Shown here: in pieces, positions 12,170 to 22,486 of the stretch
Layout of the letters: each line of letters starts with the position of its first letter
How positions within the stretch are numbered: the stretch's first letter is position 1
Assembly (NCBI GenBank): GCA_020746875.1
Contig: JAGTJL010000011.1
Location: 992,001-1,056,000, forward strand
Reading direction: 5' to 3'
Length of the DNA stretch: 64,000 bases
DNA from: Rhexocercosporidium sp. MPI-PUGE-AT-0058
Taxonomy: Eukaryota; Ascomycota; Leotiomycetes; Helotiales
Notes under the pieces: model-generated
The model's database searches: none
What the model was told of the DNA's origin: nothing
Seen by the model: the letters and a program-made list of their open reading frames with translations, nothing else
Program-made: the position numbers and the translations under genes

Positions 12170-12288
12170 ACATACGACCATAGACTGGTGAGAACTGGGC
12201 ATCCCGTCCGCTCTGCCATACACAAGCACCAGATCGGTAGATTAGTAGTTGGGTGGGTGACCACCAGCGAATACCTACTGTTGTATGT
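12170..12288 (+). rRNA. 5S ribosomal RNA, copy 1
   Basis: The 119-nt sequence runs from ACATACGACCATAG to CTGTTGTATGT. It contains the fungal 5S landmarks GGGCATCCCGTCCGCTC, TAGTAGTTGGGTGGGTGACC and ACCAGCGAATACC. The termini pair (ACATACGAC with GTTGTATGT). The helix strands at 12185-12190 (CTGGTG) and 12227-12232 (CACCAG) pair perfectly. The gene is followed at once by a T5 run, a Pol III terminator; the promoter is expected to be internal. A second copy lies at 40732. Single dispersed 5S genes are known from Neurospora and other Pezizomycotina. Confidence 0.95.
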
Positions 12289-12419
12289 TTTTGCATATTC
12301 TTTTGCTGCTCAATCTGAGGAAGAATGTCCTAGCGGCATGTTATTTTTGTGCAGAGTTCTGAATGTTGAAAACCTTCCTCGAGAGGCTCAACCCCTCGGC
12401 ATATTCGCGACCCTGCGCG

Positions 12420-12812
12420 AAGTTTACTCTGTCACGAAGAATCGATGCTTGACCTGCCACATTATCGAATTTCATCGACGACTTGCCCCCTCCTTGACAC
12501 GGGACTGGTAGACTTTGCATACTCTCGGGCGGCAGAGGCGATTATGCATGAACGCTTAGGTCCGGGAACGACTGCTTGGCAACTAAGGCTCGACTACCTC
12601 TCGATCTGCGACTTGGACAGATGCTTCTTTATCTTCAAACAATGGCCGCCTATTGAGGTGACCTCCTTACGATGAGTTTACGTTCCTAGACTTCTACGAT
12701 TACGGGGGATCAAGCTGATGTCGGTCACTCAAATACATTCTTCTTACTCCCAAGTATTACGAATATCTTCCTCTTTTCGAAGCCTCGAGACTCCCTGCAG
12801 CTAGGCTCTAGA
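12420..12812 (+). pseudogene. Decayed unrecognised protein-coding remnant
   Basis: Beginning just after 5S copy 1, one frame reads SRAAEAIMHERLGPGTTAWQ and DLDRCFFIFKQWPPIEV up to a stop at about 12673. The next frame then continues with DEFTFLDFYDYGGSS, a TGA, and SLKYILLTPKYYEYLPLF to about 12812. The aromatic, folded-domain composition on both sides of the shift suggests one old gene with a frameshift and a stop. No start codon or splice structure could be fixed, and the family is unknown to me. Confidence 0.35.
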
Positions 12813-14468
12813 CGGAGAAAGAGGGGATATGAGGAGTAAGGAACGGAGGCTATATCACAGAGACCATCCTTGATGCTTCGCGGTTCTTGAACTTCGGTGG
12901 AAGGCGCTGCTGAGTGGTTTTTGGTAGATTTTCCCGTACGGGCAGTATCACATGGGCTAGAGGGTACGAATCAGGGAACTCCGATAGTCGAACGGACCTC
13001 AGGGCCATGTGCTATCTTAAGGGGTATCTCGGGGGGCAATACAATCACCATATAAGCCGAGTTATCATTAGCCTGCAGATGTTTCAATCACATTTGCAAC
13101 CTCCTTAGCAAGGGCTGTTTCAGCCATTCCCTGTAGCAGCATCCTTTCCGCACATTCTACAGTGATCACCATGGATGCAATAAATAATCTTCAGGGCAAA
13201 CTTCCAGCGAGTCTAAATTGTCATCGGCTACTGTCTATAATCTCACGCCCTCTTTGGTACATATCCGTCTCTGCTGAGACTTCAACAAGACAAGTCACCG
13301 TTGCTACAAGCCAAACATATCTCGATCTCAGTGCACACCTCGAATTCCCGGCCTATCGCTGCTTAAGCAATGATGGAAATTTCTCAACTCCAAAGACGGA
13401 AATAGAATATTGCTCATGTCGAGATTCTAGTATCAAACTCCCTATTATAATGTACTTCTTATTTTAATCTCCTATGTTCTTGACCGGCCTGACTGTTTCG
13501 GTGTATTCGAGTTGGTTGTGCTTATATCCGAGTTTTCGGTTTACGTTCTCATGTGCATTCCGGATTTGTGGAGTGCGAATGCTGTCACTTCAACTCTTGG
13601 GAGTATTGATTAAATCAGCTTTTAGTAATTATGACGTGGTTATGTCCAGATTTCTGGGTTAGGATCGGAGTGGGCATTGGCTGGTTTGGGTAATTTTCAG
13701 GCTCGGTGCGGTGAGTACTGTACTGTTCCGTTCTTTGTATTTTGATTTTGATTTTGGTCATGGGGCTTTTTGCTTTTTAATGTTGATTAGAGAGTGCGTG
13801 GGTGCGAGTTGGGCTGCGGACTGTGGTTGATGATTTGAGATACTGTGGTGGTTGCACGGGAGATTTTCACTTCTATTACTTTATTGGATGATTTCGTTTC
13901 TGGGGATCTACTTTCTTGGATTTTGGATGCTGTGATTACCTTTCTGCTAGGATACTTTGCTCTTGAAATATCGTTCCGAGAACGCGAATATGCGGATTTT
14001 GAGATGGGCTGTGAGTTGAGATCCTGTATCAATAGTCGCAGAGTGTCAGGGGGAATCCTCACTTTCGTCGAATATGTTGTTATTGTTTGAGAGATTGGTA
14101 CTCTCAGCATGTTTCAAGACAGGTCAATTATGAGTGGGACATATTGCAAGAAGGGGTCTAAGACTCTGTAGACTTGCAAGGCCGAGTCACCGCATATCAC
14201 AAGGCTTCAAAGCTCTCGTTCCGTAATTGGCGTTTATGTGTTTGGCCGTTCTATCGTTTCCTATTCTCTCCCTATGCCATGCAGAATATCAAAAGAATTG
14301 CTTTCGTCATGCCTGAACTTCGCCGATCCCCATTGCAGATCCAAATATCTCATAAACCCCCTTCCCCCTTGCCGTATTCCACTTCCTTTCCCACGACTAT
14401 AATCCAATACCTGCAACCCCTCTCAAACATTTGCCCTCCATTTGCAGCACTTACATCTACCACTACCT
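12813..14468. other. Gene-free stretch
   Basis: Several short ORFs on both strands occur, but none has convincing start context, splice signals or domain-like composition. Part of 12840-13110 could be a further piece of the decayed gene that precedes it. From about 14100 the DNA is probably the 3' flank of the minus-strand gene ending at 14469. Confidence 0.4.
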
Positions 14469-16754
14469 CTACCACTCCCCCCGCAATCCTCTCCTATTCT
14501 TCTCGTCCACTTCTCGCACCCACTCATGTTCAGTGCACATCATGATTTCGTCTTCGACCTTGATGGGTTTGACGTACTTGATGACCTTGATGTCCTCTTC
14601 GTCTTTTATATCGATGTAATTGGAAGGGTCCTCTTCGTCTTTGATCTCGATGACGTTTTTGCTGGAGGTGCGTGATGACTTGAAGTTTGGCGGTTTTCTT
14701 GTTTTTGAGGATCTGGTAATTGGCCTGGAAGGTTGGTCATCGTCTGATTCGATGTCGATAGGTGCCTTTGAGGAACCTAGACGGCGTTTTGATGGCGGTG
14801 GGAGGTCGAGGTCGCTGCTGGATTCTCGCTCTATGGGCGGTGGCGGTGGTGGACCAATCGGGGTTTGCGGGAGGAAAAGAGAGGACTCTTCATCTTCCTT
14901 TTCATTTTCCTTTTCTTGTTTGGAGGTGGGGTTGGCCTTTGGTTGTGAGATTGATGATGATAGTTGAGGTGAAGATTCAGATGCAGCCACGGATGAAGGA
15001 GTCTTGATGGTAGCGTGTAGCGGCTGTTCAGGAGACTGGTCTGGAGTTCGCTGCGGGGGCCCTTGATTTTGTTGAGGGGTAGAGATGTCTCGTTCTACAA
15101 CAGAATTTTCTCTATTCTCATGGATAGGAGAAATTAATGGAGTCGATGGGGTGGAGGCACGAGAGCTCTTCTCTTCCGTCGGAATTCTGCTCCTATACTT
15201 CCCAGGATTCAGGATTTGGTTCAGCACCCTGGCTGCCGATGACATAGCAGGCTTGACAGGTAGCTGCTCAGGCAGCGCAGGGGTCGTAGCGCGAGATGGT
15301 CTGTGAGGAGGGATAGTGTCTTTTGTTGTCTGAGCTTGAGAGAAAGAAGCTGAACTTGTCTGCGCTGTTGTTAGTGGAAGTGCAGGCGACGGAGATTCCG
15401 AGTTCGTGTTGGTGCATGGACTAGCGTGTTCAGAGTATGGCGGAGGAGGAGAGTCTGGTCTTGAGAGGGAAGGTAGAGAAGGTGTCGTTGAAGCACTGGG
15501 TAGTGTAGAATGCGCCTCTGCTTGTTTGGCTTTGGCGGTGCTAGTCTCGGATTGACGATTGAAGTATGATTCTTCCTCTCGCTGTTCACAGGCGTAACAT
15601 TTCTCGACTTCCTTCTTCTCCACGTCTAACTTATCAGATGTTGTTTCTTCCTTTGTTGGCATTGTGTTGCTAGATACTCGCTTGTCCTTGCTTTTTGCTT
15701 TCTCGCATGCAGGATCTGTTTCTTCTGTTTTCTTCACTTCTCGCTTCCGCTCACGAGAGGGCTTGGCTTTTCGATCCGCTTTGCTCAAAACAGGAGCCGC
15801 CGCGAGCTCTTGAGTCAGAGTCCGCTCCGTCGCCAGTCTGATATCCTCATTGAGGACTTTCTTGCAAGCTGGCTCGTTCTCCTCTTTATCATCGTCTCGT
15901 TTCCGCTTCTCCTTGTCTCTCAATGCCTCATCAACAATCTCGCGAACTTCATCAAGGCGCTGCTCTCTCGCATCCTTCACCTCAATTTTCTCCTCCACGT
16001 ACTTAATGAATGCTTCAATACGATCAACAATCTTGTTGACCATACCTCCAAGCACACCATTGTACTCTCCCACCTCCTTTCCTGCGAGAGCTGCATCGAG
16101 TGCTTCTCTCAAAGTCGCAAGAATAGCTTCCTTCCCCGAGTCAGATTTGATCTGGCAATCTACAAAAACCAAAAACGCATCCAACTTATCGCGAATCCCC
16201 TCGCGATGTTGAGTTAACCGATTTCTTGTGCTAGAATGCAAAGGCTTGCCATGCAACCACTGTCTATCCACAACATTCGCCTTGTCCAATTCCTCTCGAC
16301 TCGGCTTCGGCATATTGACTTCCTCCAGCGTCAAACCCGCTGCAAACGCCGTCTTCAGCGTCCTCACCAACGCCGCACTCCACTCCGCATATCCCTCGCA
16401 AAGATGAACGTTCCCAAAATCCCACGGGCCAACAGACTCCCCTGTATTTCCAGGACACGCCTCGCCTGCGATCTCCATGATCGTGCCGTCTGGGGCGCGA
16501 GCGGGGTGACCCTCATGCTTGCGCATAATGCGGACGAGTGCGGGAGAGGTGTAGACGTTTGTGAATTGCGCCACATCCTTTTTGGAGTAGAGGGAGGTGT
16601 GGATCCCCCATTGGAAGGAGAGGTGGAGGTAATCAGAGATCCGGCATTTGTGATAGAGCGGGTTGGAGAGGAGGAGGGTGGGGACGATTGTTGATGGTAA
16701 AGGATCCAGGAGGGGGCGGCTTTGCATGAGGGCTTGGGTGAGTGGAGGAGTCAT
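14469..16754 (-). CDS. Large, mostly disordered acidic protein of unknown function
   Basis: Single exon, 761 codons. Residues 1 to about 270 look folded (GEACPGNTGESVGPWDFGNVHLCEGYAEW and helical stretches around LDAFLVFVDCQIKS and IEAFIKYVEEKIEVKD are indicated by composition). The rest is a long Ser/Pro/Thr/Lys/Glu-rich disordered region with poly-Pro (GPPPPPP) and basic patches (KRKRDDDKEE, PPSKRRLGSS), suggesting a nuclear protein. Near the C-terminus there are beta-strand-plus-acid patches (IDIESDDD, VIEIKDEED, YIDIKDEED) and three psi-K-x-E sites (IKDE twice, IKVE) typical of SUMO interaction and SUMO attachment. I do not recognise a catalytic domain. The upstream 1.5 kb up to the COPI gene 3' end is free of genes. 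Confidence 0.75.
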   Translation of the reverse strand: MTPPLTQALMQSRPLLDPLPSTIVPTLLLSNPLYHKCRISDYLHLSFQWGIHTSLYSKKDVAQFTNVYTSPALVRIMRKHEGHPARAPDGTIMEIAGEACPGNTGESVGPWDFGNVHLCEGYAEWSAALVRTLKTAFAAGLTLEEVNMPKPSREELDKANVVDRQWLHGKPLHSSTRNRLTQHREGIRDKLDAFLVFVDCQIKSDSGKEAILATLREALDAALAGKEVGEYNGVLGGMVNKIVDRIEAFIKYVEEKIEVKDAREQRLDEVREIVDEALRDKEKRKRDDDKEENEPACKKVLNEDIRLATERTLTQELAAAPVLSKADRKAKPSRERKREVKKTEETDPACEKAKSKDKRVSSNTMPTKEETTSDKLDVEKKEVEKCYACEQREEESYFNRQSETSTAKAKQAEAHSTLPSASTTPSLPSLSRPDSPPPPYSEHASPCTNTNSESPSPALPLTTAQTSSASFSQAQTTKDTIPPHRPSRATTPALPEQLPVKPAMSSAARVLNQILNPGKYRSRIPTEEKSSRASTPSTPLISPIHENRENSVVERDISTPQQNQGPPQRTPDQSPEQPLHATIKTPSSVAASESSPQLSSSISQPKANPTSKQEKENEKEDEESSLFLPQTPIGPPPPPPIERESSSDLDLPPPSKRRLGSSKAPIDIESDDDQPSRPITRSSKTRKPPNFKSSRTSSKNVIEIKDEEDPSNYIDIKDEEDIKVIKYVKPIKVEDEIMMCTEHEWVREVDEKNRRGLRGEW

Positions 16755-18261
16755 GTTGATAGTGATTGTTGAAGGTGTTAGAGCTTGGGGTAAAGATGTT
16801 CGAGGACTTCGGCTGGTATAAGGACGCTGGCGTCGGTGCTGAGGAAGTATCTCTGGAAGAGCTTGCTGATGGAGAGGTTGATAATTTATGCGTTGCAGAA
16901 AGAACAGTTGTTGGAAGGGGCGTTCTGCTTAAAGATATTTGGTGTGGGTAAGAGGTTTTGTCAGAAGTAGGGGTTGGAGAGTTGCGTTCAGGAAAGAGAA
17001 GCGGTGTTTTAAAGACTTTTCCTATTGCTGGTCCAAGAGCAGTTGTTGTGAATTGAGATTCACCGCCCCGTTCTTTCCAAGGGAATTGTTTACAAAATAG
17101 ACTTTGAAGATAACCACTTGTGAAAATTCAAATTCAAAGTTGAGGATGTGAAGGTTTCAAATAGACAAGAACTATAGAAAGAAGCTACTTTCTGTTGATT
17201 TTTGAGTAGTGATAATTAGTTAGGAAGCCAAAAGTGCTGTGGTGTTTTGTTGTAACTTTTTCAATTGGGGAAGAACTCGAATGGAAAAGAGTAGGTGCAT
17301 ACGTAGATGGTAGGGGTCAGCGCAGAGATTTATGATGATTTGGAATTTTAGAGGCGCTGTCTGATCAAGGTGAATCTGCTTACGTTGGAGGGTAAAGAAA
17401 GTTCCATTGTTGACTTTGACGACTTATTTTGAAGACGCAAATGCCAGCTCTATGTAGAGAATAGGAAGAACATTCCATTTTGAGATTGTGCTTGGTGCAT
17501 TTGGATTGGCCATGTAGTAACCAATTGACCTGCAGAGAAAATGAGACTGAATACCCAGTTTTGAGGAAATGAATCCTCAACTCTATGGGTATAAACGAGT
17601 GCTGGAAGGGTAGAAGCGTTAGTTCATCGCTTCTTGTGGTCGTTCTGGGAGAGGATATATGGCTTAAATTTCGGAAACTGGTGGTTATAAATTTAGCTGA
17701 GTCATCGAGAGGCAGAATCGAGGATCCTTTGTGACTTACAAGGACCAGCTGAGCGATCCTTGAAGATGAGTTGGAAATTTATGCATTATTGCAGTAGGTG
17801 GATGGTATGTTTGGAACCCCTCACCCTAACCTGAGTGTGTTGTTGTGGTATAGTAGATTGTAAAACGTGCGGCAAGCTTGACATTTTACTGGACTTTATT
17901 GTGCTACTTACGATCGCAGTCAATGGAAAACTGAATCTAGATGAATGAAATGATGCTGAATCGAAGACAAGCTTGCTGGTTGTTACACGGATACTTGATT
18001 CGAGAAAAGTGGTTGCTTGATGCCGGGTTGCTGGATTTTTTGTTCGTGGGAGACAGACACAAAAATGAGGGAAAGGTTAAGAAAGGTGGATTCATGGGAT
18101 TTCATTCTCTAACCTTTCGAGACTCCATATCGAGAACCAAAAGCATCCCGCCGTTTTCGGCTTTTCCCTCTCAAAAAACCGTTATCTAGACATCAATCGC
18201 AAAAGTCATGTACCAAATGCTCGATTCAACTCCATTTAATTTCGCTAGCCTGTCCGACGAA
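16755..18261. other. Intergenic: promoter of the 761-aa gene and 3' flank of the COPI gene
   Basis: No supportable ORF. The interval is between the start of one minus-strand gene and the end of the next minus-strand gene, so it should contain the promoter and 5' UTR of the former and the 3' UTR of the latter. Confidence 0.5.
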
Positions 18262-21202
18262 TCACGCAACAGACCCGATGACAAGAGCTGCAACGCCCTC
18301 TTCTTCACTACGGACGACGATCTTACTTGTGACACCTGATTTGGAGGAGTATGCCATTCGGATGTTGGCGACAACTCGGCCACCTGTGACTGTTTTGCCG
18401 AAGAGCTTGAGGGTATGGGTGGTTGTGTTGATAGGTACGTCGGTACCCTCGAGAGGTTGTAATGAAAGTGTCTTGGCTAGTTGTTCGGTTGCGTCTAGTA
18501 TAGTTAGTCTTTGCATTATTGAGCTAGCGAATATTGACTTGCCTGCAATGCTCTTGACACCCTCAAGTTGGAGTGTCTCCTCAGCCTCCTCACCAGCAGC
18601 ACCAACTTGCTCCCAAATGTGATTGAAGTTACCAGCAAATGCTGGTACGACGTAGTCACTTCCGGTAAGCTCGAGGTCCTCAACCTGGTACTCATCGTCG
18701 TAGCCGCTCTCCTCGGGCTCACCAGTTGTTGGATCAATCTCCTTGGTGGTGAACTTCAATACATTCGTGAAGCTGCTGGCTGAGAAGGCACCCTCACCAC
18801 CGATCTTCTTGAAGGAAACGTAGATGGGACCTGGCTCATCAGTGACGAGCTTGACGGCTGGAATGATGAAATCCTCCTCAAGTTCCTCTTCTTCTGCAGG
18901 TGTGGCGAGAACCGAAACATTTTCGAGAACAGTATCTGGAAGTGTGTTCTTGACATCGTATTGGAGTACGATGTGCTCTTTGAAAATGTGCTTGACGACG
19001 CTAACGACGTATTCTGTTTCTGATTCGGTCAACTCAACAACAGGGGATGACTTCAAGAGACTGCCATATGACTTCATTTCTGGGATCTGAAGCAGTGCTT
19101 GTTGGTATTTCTGGGCCGTCGCAGAAGCTGTAGCCGCCGCTTCTGTGCCTGTAGGTGTGGATTTGGTTGGGCCAGCCTTTGGCGCCTTGATAGTTGGGGT
19201 AACGGTAGTTAGCTTCTTCGTCCTGTCCTCCGCATCTGCTTGCTCTTTGGTGACGACTGGGATAGCGGCGACGTCGAAAGGACTGTCAAAGGTTGACTTG
19301 TCATCTGCTGTAACATACATGACAAGTTGATGCTCGAAGTATGGGAGAGCGAATGTGTTTTCTATGCGGGTTAGCATTCTTCATAATAAGTTGCGATTCT
19401 CTTACCATTTTTGATGAACCGGTTAGCCATCTCGTCAGGCTCCGTCATAAGTCTCAAGTTCAACGCAGCACGGTCACGGACTTCGTCATCAACGTCATCC
19501 AAACATCTCGTGAGGAGAACGGTAACACTTCGCTTGACTTCGGGATCCTGTTGTCCGACACCAAACTTTGCCAATGCTGTGACTGCAGCAGCTCGTACGA
19601 TTGCATTCTCCAACACAACTCGGTTGTAGATGTATCGAATATACTTGGTTGGTTGTGAGGTTTTGGGTCCCTCCAATCCAAGCAGATGCAAAATTCGAAC
19701 TGCTAGCTTAGTGAACTCGCAATCTTCGATGAATTCACAGAGATGTGCAAGAGCGTCCTCCTTGGAATCTGGAACGAACTTGATCAAATCGAACATGCTC
19801 TCTACAACGGCCCGCTTGAACTCGTACCCTCCCTCATCCCTGAGTATGCCACTAAGGAATGCAAGCATACCAGCTTGCTTGCTGGGGAACTTTAGACAGA
19901 GTGTTCGAATGGCTTCGACAATAGTAATCTTGAACTCATCCGTAATGTCAGCCATGAAACCCGAAATCTGCTTCATCAGACGATCCACACTGGCCTCATT
20001 GCCAGTCTTGAGAAGGGTCGTGATGGCGAATGTAGCAATCGAACGGTTGGTGTTGGAGATAAGAAGTTCGATATCTGGGTTGCAAGGGTGTACAGCTTGG
20101 GGCTTGAAAGAGGCGAAATTGTGGAGAATTCTGATTGCGGCGAACTTGGTGACTGCTCGAGGCGATGTAAGGAAGAGTTGGAGGACGTGGATGGCCTGGG
20201 TAACCTCGGCGTCTGTTACATCCCGCATATCGCATATTGCCTTTGCAGCCTCAAAGTTGACCATCTCACTCTTATGTCTGAGCCAGCCGTCCAAAAGCTG
20301 GATCATTGGTTTGCGGAGTTGTGGATCCTCCTCTGCCAATTGCGCAGCCAGTCTTACAAGCATGACCGTTGCTGCAGGGCTCTTTACTGCACCCGCAGTT
20401 CCAAATTGCTGAACCATCTTGACCAAAGCCATCCTGTCGTGCATTCTCATCTGGTACAAGAGTCCAATAGCGTGGTACTGTGTCATGGTAGAGTTGTTGA
20501 CCGGCATTTGGCTCGACGAGGTAGAGAACCCCAGAGAAAATCCACCAGATGACTTTGTAGAAGACGCAGCTTCTTGTGTTTCACTCTGCCATCTTCGGAC
20601 AACATCGCGGGCTATTGGAAGTAGGTGGTAGGAGGAAACGAGGGCGGCAGATGATACGGAGGGATTCTTGTCGACGATTGCAGTCTTCATAACACGCTCG
20701 ATACTTTGTACAGTCGATGCCTAGCACTGTCAACTCTAGTCCTCCTGGACCGCATGCCTCAACTCACATCAATAATGCGGCAGAGCGCTCGGATAGCGTT
20801 TGGTCTGTAGATTGCATCTGTTCCACCACCAGTATCCTTCATGATTGTGCTTGTGACCATTATAATATCCTCCGCCGAATGCGCCAACTCCTTGATGATA
20901 AGGTGCACCATCTGCCGTAAGCTGGCATCTTTGTTCTGGAACAATTTGGAGATTCCGAAGAAGAGAGTAGTGGCTTCATTGGTAGGGAATCGTTCGCCGG
21001 TGTAGAGGAGGAGGGCGATCTTGGTGAGGAGGACTCGACATTTCCGAGGTTGGATGGGGGACGAATTGAACAATCGTGCTGTCTGGCATTAGGGGAGCTC
21101 TATATGGAGGGGGGATGTTCACCGACCTTCCTGGAATACTGAGGTTCTGTCTACCCTCATGATAGCCGTATCGGCATCTTCGTCTTTCTTGCTGTAACTC
21201 AT
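18262..21202 (-). CDS. sec21: Coatomer subunit gamma (COPI)
   Basis: Four exons on the minus strand: 21202-21127, 21078-20768, 20720-19406 and 19361-18262 (933 residues), with introns of 48, 47 and 44 nt, all GT..AG and in phase. The N-terminus MSYSKKDEDADTAIMRVDRT leads into the alpha-solenoid trunk (ARLFNSSPIQPRKCRVLLTK, RPNAIRALCRII, STVQSIERVMKTAIVDKN). After a Pro/Thr/Ala linker near residue 600 comes the gamma-appendage (YGSLLKSSPVVELTESETEY, FNHIWEQVGA) ending in LVIGSVA. Gamma-COP is a core subunit of the coat of Golgi-to-ER retrograde vesicles and binds cargo and ARF1. Length matches fungal Sec21. Nothing is broken. This is a housekeeping gene. Confidence 0.97.
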
Positions 21203-22389
21203 GGTGAGAGGGGGTAGCTCCTCAGCTTCATGAATTGCAAGGGGAGGCAGAAGGTGGATTGGGGGTTCTAAATGTGATCTTGAAGTCGCGACGTAGCCAA
21301 ATCCGCAGGTGGGACTAGTCTGGTTAGCCGAGCGGAAAGGGAGCGGAGCGGAGAAACTATGCTGCGTGGAGAACTGGATTTGGATCGCTGAAGAGGAAAC
21401 CCAGCATTCTTCGTGCTGAGGAAGTAAGACGAATAAGATGGTGTTATCAAAGGTCACCTTCAATCCTTTCTCCACTTTTCAATTCTATGAAAGCCGCTTT
21501 GAAAGTGATATATCACAATTTACGACGCCCCAGCTGTGCCTCAAGGGTCTGACCACTTACATATTTCCATGAAGTATTTAAAAAGTGCTTGAAGATATCG
21601 TAAAACTGTGTTGATAACGAATAATATTTCCCATCTTCTGGTGCACGATCGTTCCTGGCGAGGATCTTCCTAATATTGAAGTTGGAAGCTGTTCAAGGTA
21701 CAGGTATTTTGCTGGGGGGATCCCGCCCAGGATCAACCTTAGTCCTCCCGTCGCTCTCACAACCCAGCAAATGCCTGTCGCAACTTCTTTGCAGTCCAAG
21801 CTTACAAACAAACTATTGTGGTATACAATCGATACTATTGTTTGTCGGAAAGTATCTCCTGGTAGAAAATGCTTTATTTATACCCTAGCCGAGAGCTCGG
21901 TTAGGTTGTGGGCAGAATACCATCCCTTACTTTCCACACCACATAGCCCCACTTTCATTGTCTGCAAAGAGGAAGCTAAGATTCAATAGATCTGTTCCAT
22001 TCTAGGTACCGGAAGTCTTTCTTTTTGCGAAAATTTAGATAAGTGCTGTGTCAGGGGTTAAATCTAGACTAGCGTCTGGCATATGATTCAACAGCCTTTG
22101 TTAGACCACTCTTTCTTCAACGTCCCTTTGGACTCTAAAAGTAACTTTAATTTAATATCACTAAGTGGATGGAGCTTTCACAACATAAAGTGAAACACGC
22201 GCAAATAAAAAGGAATCTTAATTCTCCTAAAGTTAAATGCTTCTCCACACTTGGCTACGGGTGTTGTTAGTCTAGCATAAGCCTAAAATAAACGAGAAAT
22301 CACACCGCAGTCTTCGGTTGCAAAAATGTAACACTCAACCAACCACAACCCAAGTGCCCAAGCCTCCCTCAAAACGCAAAAAGAGAATA
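21203..22389. other. Intergenic: promoter side of sec21, no further gene
   Basis: The first few hundred bases upstream of the sec21 start are its likely promoter and 5' UTR. The rest shows only short unsupported ORFs. Composition is mixed, without repeats that I can recognise. Confidence 0.5.
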
Positions 22390-22486
22390 TTCCGGTACCG
22401 GGAATCGAACCCGGGGCTGCCCGGCGCTTCACAAAGTCTGTTGAGACATTGAAAGCGGGCTATGTTAACCCCTACACTATCTGCGA
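22390..22486 (-). tRNA. tRNA-Glu (UUC) with intron; acceptor stem poorly paired
   Basis: On the minus strand the D-arm (TAGTGTAGGGGTTAAC), the anticodon stem-loop (GCCCG / CTTTCA...C / CGGGC, anticodon TTC) and a perfect T-arm (CCGGG TTCGATT CCCGG) match fungal tRNA-Glu. A 25-nt intron sits after the base following the anticodon, the canonical place. The 3' acceptor strand is TACCGGA plus discriminator A, and a T5 terminator follows. The 5' strand is TCGCAGA, so only positions 1-72, 2-71 and 7-66 pair; four pairs fail. The identity call is firm, but the gene may be a pseudogene or carry a changed 5' end. Confidence 0.8.
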
